Of a stretch of DNA of 64,000 nucleotides, positions 11,324 to 23,635 are shown piece after piece (positions within the stretch are counted from its first letter, which is position 1; the number at the start of each line of letters is the position of its first letter). The stretch comes from Balaenoptera acutorostrata. Its lineage: Eukaryota; Chordata; Mammalia; Artiodactyla; Balaenopteridae. The translations under genes were made by a program, and so were the position numbers. The stretch covers positions 205,001 to 269,000 of the forward strand of contig NW_026645885.1 of NCBI RefSeq assembly GCF_949987535.1, in the 5' to 3' direction. The notes beneath the pieces are model-generated. The model did not search any database and had not been told where the DNA came from. It worked only from the letters and a program-made list of their open reading frames with translations.

Positions 11324-13082
11324 ACTTTTCAAAACCCGTGAAACAAAGACAGTGAAAGAGAGAGAAATTCTTACAAAATTCGTTCAGGGGCTGTGATGCA
11401 ACCTGGATTGACCATATCTAGACCCACAGCTGATTGAGACATAAGGGTGGACACTCTTGGGGCTGAGAGGTTCGGTGAGGTTGGGTGAGCCAACGCAGAC
11501 CCTTTCAAGTAATACTGCATGGTACCCATCCCATGGGTCCCAAATCTCCAGGTTCAAGGGCATCTTCCTACATCGAAAACAGGCATGAGAAACCCAGAAG
11601 ATGGTACACCGTGTGATCGGGAAAGGTTTGTAAAACGCACCTCATTTCTCATCTCCTTGGCTCGGGTTCGCCATTCCAGCCGATTTACTAGCCATCTCCC
11701 TCCTTGGAGAATCAGCACCTTTAACCTCCTGTTCCGTACAGGTTGCAATTTGTCCTGAGGATGAACGGGAAGAGGGGGAACCAATGAGAGACTAGCTCTA
11801 GGTGTTGGGACAGGCACAGGTCACTCTATTTTCCCATCAGGAAGAAGAATTAAGCACAAGCGCAGCCTGCCCCCCAGAACCAGAAGAGGGCCTGAAGCAA
11901 TCCTGCGCTTTTGCGGCCAGCTCCCAAAAAAGCGAGTTGAAAAATGGAGCTCAGGGGCACTGCAATTCACAAACCTGCAGAGTTTTAAATGATACCTCTC
12001 GTCCACAAATATATTAAGGGAAGGCAACGAAGAGGCTTTGAAAGCAAGGCAGAATTGCAGGAAACAGATTTCAGGAGGTAGATTCGAATCGCCTTGAAAG
12101 CACATGAAAAGCGGCAAAACGTGGACAATGATGCCCTTGGCCAAAAAGGGCGTATGCGTTTTTTCCTGAATATATTCAGGAAAAAACGCATACGCCCTTT
12201 TTGGCCAACCAAGCAACCTGGAAAGGCCAATCAGCGCTCCAAAGAAGTCTCGCTTCCCAGCGGGCAAAAGGGCCATGCGGAAAAAAGTGTCCAAACCAGA
12301 AATGCAGGACCGGCCATGGAGAAATGGGAGCCTTGCTACGCTGATGGGAGGGATGTAAATTGCCAACAGCCACTCTGGAGAAGTGTACGGTGTGTTCTGA
12401 AACATCTAAAAAACACAGCTTGGAGAGCATAGGGCACTTCCACTCATGGGCGTATACATTGGGCAAACTAAAAATCAGCAAGACACAGGCACCCCAAAGT
12501 TTAGGGCTGCTCTGTTGACAAGAACCCCCACTTCATTACACCTTAAATATCCTAGGAAAGAGAAAAATGGATAAAGAAGTTGGGGTCCTCATGTACAATG
12601 GAATATCACTCAGCCATGAAATCAACGTCATAAGGCTAGTAGCAGCACGATGAGTGGATTTCGGTACGACGATTCTAAGTGAAATAAGTCACACAGAAAA
12701 AGACACTTATCCTAAGATATCACTTCTAGAGGGAATGTAAAAGCCGCTACACTTGAACTGAATTACAAAACAGAACAGAGAGACACGTTTAGAAAACACA
12801 CTATGGCTGCTGAACGGGCAAGGTGAGGTGGGGTGATGCATAAAACAAGGGTTTCAAATTAGCTCAGATACCGTTCCATAAACCCAATATGTAAGAGACA
12901 AGACCTATTCCTTTTTCAGTGAACTGGACTCAACACCCCCTATTCACCGCACAAGAATATATCTGACTAGTAAGAATCTTCAAACCTATGTATTGATATC
13001 TCTCTGTAAGTGAGTCAAGGGGGTCTAAAGCGGCATAAACACAGCCGTGAAAAGCAGCTAAACCCCATTATAAAAATAAATT
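11324..13082 (+). repeat. Satellite monomer M7 (1,759 bp)
   Basis: Palindrome 12137-12208 is perfect. The 3' half has an unusual number of private changes: GATGGGAGGG, CGTATACATTGGGC, ATTTCGGTACG, TATCCTAAG, AAAAGCCGCT and GGGGGTCTAAAG. The 5' half adds TCCTTGGCTC and ACAAGCGCAG. This is one of the more diverged ordinary copies. Confidence 0.92.
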
Positions 13083-14840
13083 ACTTTTCAAAACCCGTGA
13101 AACAAAGACAGTGAAAGAGAGAGAAATCCTTACAAAATTCGTTCAGGGGCTGTGATGCAACCTGGATTGACCATATCTAGACCCACAGCTGATTGAGACA
13201 TAAGGGTGGACACTCTTGGGGCTGAGAGGTTCGGTGAGGTTGGGTGAGCCAACGCAGACCCTTTCAAGTAATACTGCATGGTACCCATCCCATGGGTCCC
13301 AAATCTCCAGGTTCAAGGGCATCTTCCTACATCGAAAACAGGCATGAGAAACCCAGAAGATGGTACACCGTGTGATCGGGAAAGGTTTCTAAAACGCACC
13401 TCATTTCTCATCTCCTTTGCTCGGGTTCGCCATTCCAGCCGATTTACTAGCCATCTCCTCCTTGGAGAATCAGCACCTTTAACCTCCTGTTCCGTACAGG
13501 TTGCAATATGTCCTGAGGATGAACGGGAAGAGGGGGAACCAATGAGAGAATAGCTCTAGGTGTTGGGACAGGCACAGGTCACTCTATTTTCCCATCAGGA
13601 AGAAGAATTAAGCACAAGCTCAGCCTGCCCCCCAGAACCAGAAGAGGGCCTGAAGCAATCCTGCGCTTTTGCGGCCAGCTCCCAAAAAAGCGAGTTGAAA
13701 AATGGAGCTCAGGGGCACTGCAATTCACAAACCTTCAGAGTTTTAAATGATACCTCTCGTCCACAAATATATTAAGGGAAGGCAACGAAGAGGCTTTAAA
13801 AGCAAGGCAGAATTGCAGGAAACAGATTTCAGGAGGTAGATTCGAATCGCCTTGAAAGCACATGAAAAGCGGCAAAACGTGGACAATGATGCCCTTGGCC
13901 AAAAAGGGCGTATGCGTTTTTTCCTGAATATATTCAGGAAAAAACGCATACGCCCTTTTTGGCCAACCAAGCAACCTGGAAAGGCCAATCAGCGCTCCAA
14001 AGAAGTCTCGCTTCCCAGCGGGCAAAAGGGCCATGCGGAAAAAAGTGTCCAAACCAGAAATGCAGGACCGGCCATGGAGAAATGGGAGCCTTGCTACGCT
14101 GATGGGTGGGATGTAAATTGCCAACAGCCACTCTGGAGAAGTGTACGGTGTGTTCTGAAACATCTAAAAAACACAGCTTGGAGAGCATAGGGCACTTCCA
14201 CTCATGGCCGTATAAATTGGGAAAATTAAAAATCAGCAAGACACAGGCACCCCAAAGTGTAGGGCTGCTCTGTTGACAAGAACCCCCACTTCATTACACC
14301 TTAAATATCCTAGGAAAGAGAAAAATGGATAAAGAATTTGTGGTCCTCATGTACAATGGAATATCACTCAGCCAAGAAATCAACTTCATAAGGCTAGTAG
14401 CAGCACGATGAGTGGATTTAGGTACGACGATTCTAAGTGAAATAAGTCACACAGAAAAAGACACTTATCATAAGATATCACTTCTAGAGGGAATGTAAAA
14501 ACCGCTACACTTGAACTGAATTACAAAACAGAACAGAGTCACACGTTTAGAAAACACACTATGGCTGCTGAACGGGCAAGGTGAGGTGGGGTGATGCATA
14601 AAACAAGGGTTTCAAATTAGCTCAGATACCGTTCCATAAACCCAATATGTAAGAGACAAGACCTATTCCTTTTTCAGTGAACTGGACTCAACACCCCCTA
14701 TTCACCACACAAGAATATATCTGACTAGTAAGAATCTTCAAACCTATGTATTGATATCTCTCTGTAAGTGAGTCAAGGGGGTGTAAAGCGGCATAAACAC
14801 AGCCGTGAAAAGCAGCTAAACCCCATTATAAAAATAAATT
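13083..14840 (+). repeat. Satellite monomer M8 (1,758 bp)
   Basis: M8 carries the CATCTCCTCC deletion otherwise confined to M1-M3, in a background that does not otherwise match them. Palindrome 13895-13966 is perfect. Private changes: AAATCCTTAC, GCAATATGTCC, GAGAGAATAGC, ACCTTCAGAG, GGCTTTAAAAG, GCCAAGAAATC and AAAATTAAAAATC. CACCACAC replaces CACCGCAC in the 3' UTR part. Confidence 0.92.
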
Positions 14841-16599
14841 ACTTTTCAAAACGGGTGAAACAAAGACAGTGAAAGAGAGAGAAATTCTTACAAAATTCGT
14901 TCAGGGGCTGTGATGCAACCTGGATTGACCATATCTAGACCCACAGCTGATTGAGACATAAGGGTGGACACTCTTGGGGCTGAGAGGTTCGGTGAGGTTG
15001 GGTGAGCCAACGCAGACCCTTTCAAGTAAAACTGCATGGTACCCATCCCATGGGTCCCAAATCTCCAGGTTCAAGGGCATCTTCCTACATTGAAAACAGG
15101 CATGAGAAACCCAGAAGATGGTACACCGTGTGATCGGGAAAGGTTTGTAAAACGCACCTCATTTCTCATCTCCTTTGCTCGGGTTCGCCATTCCAGCCGA
15201 TTTACTAGCCATCTCCCTCCTTGGAGAATCAGCACCTTTAACCTCCTGTTCCGTACAGGTTGCAATTTGTCCTGACGATGAACGGGAAGAGGGGGAACCA
15301 ATGAGAGACTAGCTCTAAGTGTTGGGACAGGCACAGGCCACTCTATTTTCCCATCAGGAAGAAGAATTAAGCACAAGCTCAGCCTGCCCCCCAGAACCAG
15401 AAGAGGGCCTGAAGCAATCCTGCGCTTTTGCGGCCAGCTCCCAAAAAAGCGAGTTGAAAAATGGAGCTCAGGGGCACTGCAATTCACAAACCTGCAGAGT
15501 TTTAAATGATACCTCTCGTCCACAAATATATTACGGGAAGGCAACGAAGAGGCTTTGAAAGCAAGGCAGAATTGCAGGAAACAGATTTCAGGAGGTAGAT
15601 TCGAATCGCCTTGAAAGCACATGAAAAGCGGCAAAACGTGGACAATGATGCCCTTGGCCAAAAAGGGCGTATGCGTTTTTTCCTGAATATATTCAGGAAA
15701 AAACGCATACGCCCTTTTTGGCCAACCAAGCAACCTGGAAAGGCCAATCAGCGCTCCAAAGAAGTCTCGCTTCCCAGCGGGCAAAAGGGCCATGCGGAAA
15801 AAAGTGTCCAAACCAGAAATGCAGGACCGGCCATGGAGAAATGGGAGCCTTGCTACGCTGATGGGTGGGATGTAAATTGCCAACAGCCACTCTGGAGAAG
15901 TGTACGGTGTGTTCTGAAACATCTAAAAAACACAGCTTGGAGAGCATAGGGCACTTCCACTCATGGGCGTCTAAATTGGGAAAACTAAAAATCAGCAAGA
16001 CACAGGCACCCCAAAGTTTAGGGCTGCTCTGTTGACAAGAACCCCCACTTCATTACACCTTAAATATCCTAGCAAAGAGAAAAATGGATAAAGAAGTTGG
16101 GGTCCTCATGTACAATGGAATATCACTCAGCCATGAAATCAACGTCATAAGGCTAGTAGCAGCACGATGAGTGGATTTAGGTACGACGATTCTAAGTGAA
16201 ATAAGTCACACAGAAAAAGACACTTATCATAAGATATCACTTCTAGAGGGAATGTAAAAACCGCTACACTTGAACTGAATTGCAAAACAGAACAGAGTCA
16301 CACGTTTAGAAAACACACTATGGCTGCTGAACGGGCAAGGTGAGGTGGGGTGATGCATAAAACAAGGGTTTCAAATTAGCTCAGATACCGTTCCATAAAC
16401 CCAATATGTAAGAGACAAGACCTATTCCTTTTTCAGTGAACTGGACTCAACACCCCCTATTCACCGCACAAGAGTATATCTGACTAGTAAGAATCTTCAA
16501 ACCTATGTATTGATATCTCTCTGTAAGTGAGTCAAGGGGGTGTAAAGCGGCATAAACACAGCCGTGAAAAGCAGCTAAACCCCATTATAAAAATAAATT
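14841..16599 (+). repeat. Satellite monomer M9 (1,759 bp)
   Basis: Palindrome 15654-15725 is perfect. AAAACGGGTG and CTACATTG are shared with M5. Private bases include CCTGACGATG and AGGCCACTC. The latter (C at 15338 where other copies have T) removes a minus-strand TGA and fuses two incidental frames into the longest open frame of the window, 283 codons at 15071-15922; I do not regard that as a gene. Confidence 0.92.
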
Positions 16600-18358
16600 A
16601 CTTTTCAAAACCCGTGAAACAAAGACAGTGAAAGAGAGAGAAATTCTGCCAAAATTCGTTCAGGGGCTGTGATGCAACCTGGATTGACCATATCTAGACC
16701 CACAGCTGATTGAGACATAAGGGTGGACACTCTTGGGGCTGAGAGGTTCGGTGAGGTTGGGTGAGCCAACGCAGACCCTTTCAAGTAATACTGCATGGTA
16801 CCCATCCCATGGGTCCCAAATCTCCAGGTTCAAGGGCATCTTCCTACATCGAAAACAGGCATGAGAAACCCAGAAGATGGTACACCGTGTGATCGGGAAA
16901 GGTTTCTAAAACGCACCTCATTTCTCATCTCCTTTGCTCGGGTTCGCCATTCCAGCCGATTTACTAGCCATCTCCCTCCTTGGAGAATCAGCACCTTTAA
17001 CCTCCTGTTCCGTACAGGTTGCAATTTGTCCTGAGGATGAACGGGAAGAGGGGGAACCAATGAGAGACTAGCTCTAGGTGTTGGGACAGGCACAAGTCAC
17101 TCTATTTTCCCATCAGGAAGAAGAATTAAGCACAAGCTCAGCCTGCCCCCCAGAACCAGAAGAGGGCCTGAAGCAATCCTGCGCTTTTGCGGCCAGCTAC
17201 CAAAAAAGCAGGTTGAAAAATGGAGCTCAGGGGCACTGCAATTCACAAACCTGCAGAGTTTTAAATGATACCTCTCGTCCACAAATATATTAAGGGAAAG
17301 CAACGAAGAGGCTTTGAAAGCAAGGAAGAATTGCAGGAAACAGATTTCAGGAGGTAGATTCGAATCGCCTTGAAAGCACATGAAACGCGGCAAAACGTGG
17401 ACAATGATGCCCTTGGACAAAAAGGGCGTATGCGTTTTTTCCTGAATATATTCTGGAAAAAACGCATACGCCCTTTTTGGCCAACCAAGCAACCTGGAAA
17501 GGCCAATCAGCGCTCCAAAGAAGTCTCGCTTCCCAGCGGGCAAAAGGGCCATGCGGAAAAAAGTGTCCAAACCAGAAATGCAGGACCGGCCATGGAGAAA
17601 TAGGAGCCTTGCTACGCTGATGGGTGGGATGTAAATTGCCAACAGCCACTCTGGAGAAGTGTACGGTGTGTTCTGAAACATCTAAAAAACACAGCTTGGA
17701 GAGCATAGGGCACTTCCACTCATGGCCGTATAAATTGGGAAAACTAAAAATCAGCAAGACACAGGCACCCCAAAGTTTAGGGCTGCTCTGTTGAGAAGAA
17801 CCCCCACTTCATTACACCTTAAATATCCTAGGAAAGAGAAAAATGGATAAAGAAGTTGTGGTCCTCATGTACAATGGAATATCACTCAGCCATGAAATCA
17901 ACGTCATAAGGCTAGTAGCAGCATGATGAGTGGATTTAGGTACGACGATTCTAAGTGAAATAAGTCACACAGAAAAAGACACTTATCATAAGATATCACT
18001 TCTAGAGGGAATGTAAAAACCGCTACACTTGAACTGAATTACAAAACAGAACAGAGTCACACGTTTAGAAAACACACTATGGGTGCTGAACGGGCAAGGT
18101 GAGGTGGGGTGATGCATAAAACAAGGGTTTCAAATTAGCTCAGATACCGTTCCATAAACCCAATATGTAAGAGACAAGACCTATTCCTTTTTCAGTGAAC
18201 TGGACTCAACACCCCCTATTCACCGCACAAGAGTATATCTGACTAGTAAGAATCTTCAAACCTATGTATTGATATCTCTCTGTAAGTGAGTCAAGGGGGT
18301 GTAAAGCGGCATAAACACAGCCGTGAAAAGCAGCTAAACCCCATTATAAAAATAAATT
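16600..18358 (+). repeat. Satellite monomer M10 (1,759 bp)
   Basis: M10 is marked by ATTCTGCC, CACAAGTCAC, CCAGCTACC, AAAGCAGGTTG, GAAACGCGGC, AAATAGGAGCC, TGTTGAGAAG, AGCATGATGAG and TATGGGTGCTG. The palindrome, 17413-17484, has two mismatches (A at 17417, T at 17454). M11 shares all of these marks. Confidence 0.93.
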
Positions 18359-20117
18359 ACTTTTCAAAACCCGTGAAACAAAGACAGTGAAAGAGAGAGA
18401 AATTCTGCCAAAATTCGTTCAGGGGCTGTGATGCAACCTGGATTGACCATATCTAGACCCACAGCTGATTGAGACATAAGGGTGGACACTCTTGGGGCTG
18501 AGAGGTTCGGTGAGGTTGGGTGAGCCAACGCAGACCCTTTCAAGTAATACTGCATGGTACCCATCCCATGGGTCCCAAACCTCCAGGTTCAAGGGCATCT
18601 TCCTACATCGAAAACAGGCATGAGAAACCCAGAAGATGGTACACCGTGTGATCGGGAAAGGTTTCTAAAACGCACCTCATTTCTCATCTCCTTTGCTCGG
18701 GTTCGCCATTCCAGCCGATTTACTAGCCATCTCCCTCCTTGGAGAATCAGCACCTTTAACCTCCTGTTCCGTACAGGTTGCAATTTGTCCTGAGGATGAA
18801 CGGGAAGAGGGGGAACCAATGAGAGACTAGCTCTAGGTGTTGGGACAGGCACAAGTCACTCTATTTTCCCATCAGGAAGAAGAATTAAGCACAAGCTCAG
18901 CCTGCCCCCCAGAACCAGAAGAGGGCCTGAAGCAATCCTGCGCTTTTGCGGCCAGCTACCAAAAAAGCAGGTTGAAAAATGGAGCTCAGGGGCACTGCAA
19001 TTCACAAACCTGCAGAGTTTTAAATGATACCTCTCGTCCACAAATATATTAAGGGAAAGCAACGAAGAGGCTTTGAAAGCAAGGAAGAATTGCAGGAAAC
19101 AGATTTCAGGAGGTAGATTCGAATCGCCTTGAAAGCACATGAAACGCGGCAAAACGTGGACAATGATGCCCTTGGACAAAAAGGGCGTATGCGTTTTTTC
19201 CTGAATATATTCTGGAAAAAACGCATACGCCCTTTTTGGCCAACCAAGCAACCTGGAAAGGCCAATCAGCGCTCCAAAGAAGTCTCGCTTCCCAGCGGGC
19301 AAAAGGGCCATGCGGAAAAAAGTGTCCAAACCAGAAATGCAGGACCGGCCATGGAGAAATAGGAGCCTTGCTACGCTGATGGGTGGGATGTAAATTGCCA
19401 ACAGCCACTCTGGAGAATTGTACGGTGTGTTCTGAAACATCTAAAAAACACAGCTTGGAGAGCATAGGGCACTTCCACTCATGGCCGTATAAATTGGGAA
19501 AACTAAAAATCAGCAAGACACAGGCACCCCAAAGTTTAGGGCTGCTCTGTTGAGAAGAACCCCCACTTCATTACACCTTAAATATCCTAGGAAAGAGAAA
19601 AATGGATAAAGAAGTTGTGGTCCTCATGTACAATGGAATATCACTCAGCCATGAAATCAACGTCATAAGGCTAGTAGCAGCATGATGAGTGGATTTAGGT
19701 ACGACGATTCTAAGTGAAATAAGTCACACAGAAAAAGACACTTATCATAAGATATCACTTCTAGAGGGAATGTAAAAACCGCTACACTTGAACTGAATTA
19801 CAAAACAGAACAGAGTCACACGTTTAGAAAACACACTATGGGTGCTGAACGGGCAAGGTGAGGTGGGGTGATGCATAAAACAAGGGTTTCAAATTAGCTC
19901 AGATACCGTTCCATAAACCCAATATGTAAGAGACAAGACCTATTCCTTTTTCAGTGAACTGGACTCAACACCCCCTATTCACCGCACAAGAATATATCTG
20001 ACTAGTAAGAATCTTCAAACCTATGTATTGATATCTCTCTGTAAGTGAGTCAAGGGGGTGTAAAGCGGCATAAACACAGCCGTGAAAAGCAGCTAAACCC
20101 CATTATAAAAATAAATT
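18359..20117 (+). repeat. Satellite monomer M11 (1,759 bp), near-identical copy of M10
   Basis: M11 carries every M10 diagnostic change, including both palindrome mismatches (19176 and 19213 in 19172-19243). I see only three differences from M10: AAACCTCC near 18580, GAGAATTGTACGG near 19418, and AGAATATATC instead of AGAGTATATC. This is a very recent single-monomer duplication. Confidence 0.93.
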
Positions 20118-21876
20118 ACTTTTCAAAACCCGTGAAACAAAGACAGTGAAAGAGAGAGAAATTCTTACAAAATTCGTTCAGGGGCTGTGATGCAACCTGG
20201 ATTGACCATATCTAGACCCACAGCTGATTGAGACATAAGGGTGGACACTCTTGGGGCTGAGAGGTTCGGTGAGGTTGGGTGAGCCAACGCAGACCCTTTC
20301 AAGTAATACGGCATGGTACCCATCCCATGGGTCCCAAATCTCCAGGTTCAAGGGCATCTTCCTACATCGAAAACAGGCATGAGAAACCCAGAAGATGGTA
20401 CACCGTGTGATCGTGATAGGTTTCTAAAACGCACCTCATTTCTCATCTCCTTTGCTCGGGTTCGCCATTCCAGCCGATTTACTAGCCATCTCCCTCCTTG
20501 GAGAATCAGCACCTTTAACCTCCTGTTCCGTACAGGTTGCAATTTGTCCTGAGGATGAACGGGAAGAGGGGGAACCAATGAGAGACTAGCTCTAGGTGTT
20601 GGGACAGGCACAGGTCACTCTATTTTCCCATCAGGAAGAAGAATTAAGCACAAGCTCAGCCTGCCCCCCAGAACCAGAAGAGGGCCTGAAGCAATCCTGC
20701 GCTTTTGCGGCCAGCTCCCAAAAAAGCGAGTTGAAAAATGGAGCTCAGGGGCACTGCAATTCACAAACCTGCAGAGTTTTAAATGATACCTCTCGTCCAC
20801 AAATATATTAAGGGAAGGCAACGAAGAGGCTTTGAAAGCAAGGCAGAATTGCAGGAAACAGATTTCAGGAGGTAGATTCGAATCGCCTTGAAAGCACATG
20901 AAAAGCGGCAAAACGTGGACAATGATGCCCTTGGCCAAAAAGGGCGTATGCGTTTTTTCCTGAATATATTCAGGAAAAAACGCATACGCCCTTTTTGGCC
21001 AACCAAGCAACCTGGAAAGGCCAATCAGCGCTCCAAAGAAGTCTCGCTTCCCAGCGGGCAAAAGGGCCATGCGGAAAAAAGTGTCCAAACCAGAAATGCA
21101 GGACCGGCCATGGAGAAATGGGAGCCTTTCTACGCTGATGGGTGGGATGTAAATAGCCAACAGCCACTCTGGAGAAGTGTACAGTGTGTTCTGAAACATC
21201 TAAAAAACACAGCTTGGAGAGCATAGGGCACTACCACTCATGGCCGTATAAATTGGGAAAACTAAAAATCAGCAAGACACAGGCACCCCAAAGTTTAGGG
21301 CTGCTCTGTTGACAAGAACCCCCACTTCATTACACCTTAAATATCCTAGGAAAGAGAAAAATGGATAAAGAAGTTGTGGTCCTCATGTACAATGGAATAT
21401 CACTCAGCCATGAAATCAAAGTCATAAGGCTAGTAGCAGCACGATCAGTGGATTTAGGTACGACGATTCTAAGTGAAATAAGTCACACAGAAAAAGACAC
21501 TTATCATAAGATATCACTTCTAGAGGGAATGTAAAAACCGCTACACTTGAACTGAATTGCAAAACAGAACAGAGTCACACGTTTAGAAAACACACTATGG
21601 GTGCTGAACGGGCAAGGTGAGGTGGGGTGATGCATAAAACAAGGGTTTCAAATTAGCTCAGATACCGTTCCATAAACCCAATATGTAAGAGACAAGACCT
21701 ATTCCTTTTTCAGTGAACTGGACTCAACACCCCCTATTCACCACACAAGAATATATCTGACTAGTAAGAATCTTCAAACCTATGTATTGATATCTCTCTG
21801 TAAGTGAGTCAAGGGGGTGTAAAGCGGCATAAACACAGCCGTGAAAAGCAGCTAAACCCCATTATAAAAATAAATT
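20118..21876 (+). repeat. Satellite monomer M12 (1,759 bp)
   Basis: Marks: AATACGGCATGG, TCGTGATAGG, CCTTTCTACG, AAATAGCC and TACAGTGTG, all shared with M13. Palindrome 20931-21002 is perfect. In the 3' part ACGATCAGTGG replaces ACGATGAGTGG, turning the TGA in the ORF2-tail frame into a sense codon. CACTACCAC is private. Confidence 0.93.
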
Positions 21877-23635
21877 ACTTTTCAAAACCCGTGAAACAAA
21901 GACAGTGAAAGAGAGAGAAATTCTTACAAAATTCGTTCAGGGGCTGTGATGCAACCTGGATTGACCATATCTAGACCCACAGCTGATTGAGACATAAGGG
22001 TGGACACTCTTGGGGCTGAGAGGTTCGGTGAGGTTGGGTGAGCCAACGCAGACCCTTTCAAGTAATACGGCATGGTACCCATCCCATGGGTCCCAAATCT
22101 CCAGGTTCAAGGGCATCTTCCTACATCGAAAACAGGCATGAGAAACCCATAAGATGGTACACCGTGTGATCGTGATAGGTTTCTAAAACGCACCTCATTT
22201 CTCATCTCCTTTGCTCGGGTTCGCCATTCCAGCCGATTTACTAGCCATCTCCCTCCTTGGAGAATCAGCACCTTTAACCTCCTGTTCCGTACAGGTTGCA
22301 ATTTGTCCTGAGGATGAACGGGAAGAGGGGGAACCAATGAGAGACTAGCTCTAGGTGTTGGGACAGGCACAGTTCACTCTATTTTCCCATCAGGAAGAAG
22401 AATTAAGCACAAGCTCAGCCTGCCCCCCAGAACCAGAAGAGGGCCTGAAGCAATCCTGCGCTTTTGCGGCCAGCTCCCAAAAAAGCGAGTTGAAAAATGG
22501 AGCTCAGGGGCACTGCAATTCACAAACCTGCAGAGTTTTAAATGATACCTCTCGTCCACAAATATATTAAGGGAAGGCAACGAAGAGGCTTTGAAAGCAA
22601 GGCAGAATTGCAGGAAACAGATTTCAGGAGGTAGATTCGAATCGCCTTGAAAGCACATGAAAAGCGGCAAAACGTGGACAATGATGCCCTTGGCCAAAAA
22701 GGGCGTATGCGTTTTTTCCTGAATATATTCAGGAAAAAACGCATACGCCCTTTTTGGCCAACCAAGCAACCTGGAAAGGCCAATCAGCGCTCCAAAGAAG
22801 TCTCGCTTCCCAGCGGGCAAAAGGGCCATGCGGAAAAAAGTGTCCAAACCAGAAATGCAGGACCGGCCATGGAGAAATGGGAGCCTTTCTACGCTGATGG
22901 GTGGGATGTAAATAGCCAACAGCCACTCTGGAGAAGTGTACAGTGTGTTCTGAAACATCTAAAAAACACAGCTTGGAGAGCATAGGGCACTTCCACTCAT
23001 GGGCGTATAAATTGGGAAAACTAAAAATCAGCAAGACACAGGCACCCCAAAGTTTAGGGCTGCTCTGTTGACAAGAACCCCCACTTCATTACACCTTAAA
23101 TATCCTAGGAAAGAGAAAAATGGATAAAGAAGTTGTGGTCCTCATGTACAATGGAATATCACTCAGCCATGAAATCAACGTCATAAGGCTAGTAGCAGCA
23201 CGATGAGTGGATTTAGGTACGACGATTCTAAGTGAAATAAGTCACACAGAAAAAGACACTTATCATAAGATATCACTTCTAGAGGGAATGTAAAAACCGC
23301 TACACTTGAACTGAATTACAAAACAGAACAGAGTCACACGTTTAGAAAACACACTATGGCTGCTGAACGGGCAAGGTGAGGTGGGGTGATGCATAAAACA
23401 AGGGTTTCAAATTAGCTCAGATACCGTTCCATAAACCCAATATGTAAGAGACAAGACCTATTCCTTTTTCAGTGAACTGGACTCAACACCCCCTATTCAC
23501 CGCACAAGAATATATCTGACTAGTAAGAATCTTCAAACCTATGTGTTGATATCTCTCTGTAAGTGAGTCAAGGGGGTGTAAAGCGGCATAAACACAGCCG
23601 TGAAAAGCAGCTAAACCCCATTATAAAAATAAATT
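21877..23635 (+). repeat. Satellite monomer M13 (1,759 bp), close copy of M12
   Basis: M13 shares the M12 marks in the 5' half and the first part of the 3' half, then diverges in the 3' UTR part (GATGAG, GAATTACAAA, GGCTGCTG, CACCGCAC). That is the pattern expected if the duplication boundary lies in the 3' UTR-derived segment. Palindrome 22690-22761 is perfect. Private: CCCATAAGATGG and CACAGTTCAC. Confidence 0.92.

Larger units (their letters stand above)
16600..20117 (+). repeat. Very recent tandem pair M10-M11
   Basis: About ten shared private variants, including two palindrome mismatches, and only three differences noticed over 1,759 bp. This is the closest adjacent pair in the window. 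Confidence 0.9.
20118..23635 (+). repeat. Recent tandem pair M12-M13
   Basis: The copies share AATACGG, TCGTGATAGG, CCTTTCTACG, AATAGCC and TACAGTG. Similarity drops in the 3' UTR-derived part. Confidence 0.85.

Noticed and set aside
15071..15922. Minus-strand open frame of 283 codons in M9, and the related 194- and 219-codon frames in other monomers
   Set aside because: They are antisense to the L1 ORF2 remnant, recur every 1.76 kb with frame changes wherever a monomer has an indel, and the 283-codon form exists only because one T-to-C change (15338) removed a TGA. No protein family is recognisable.
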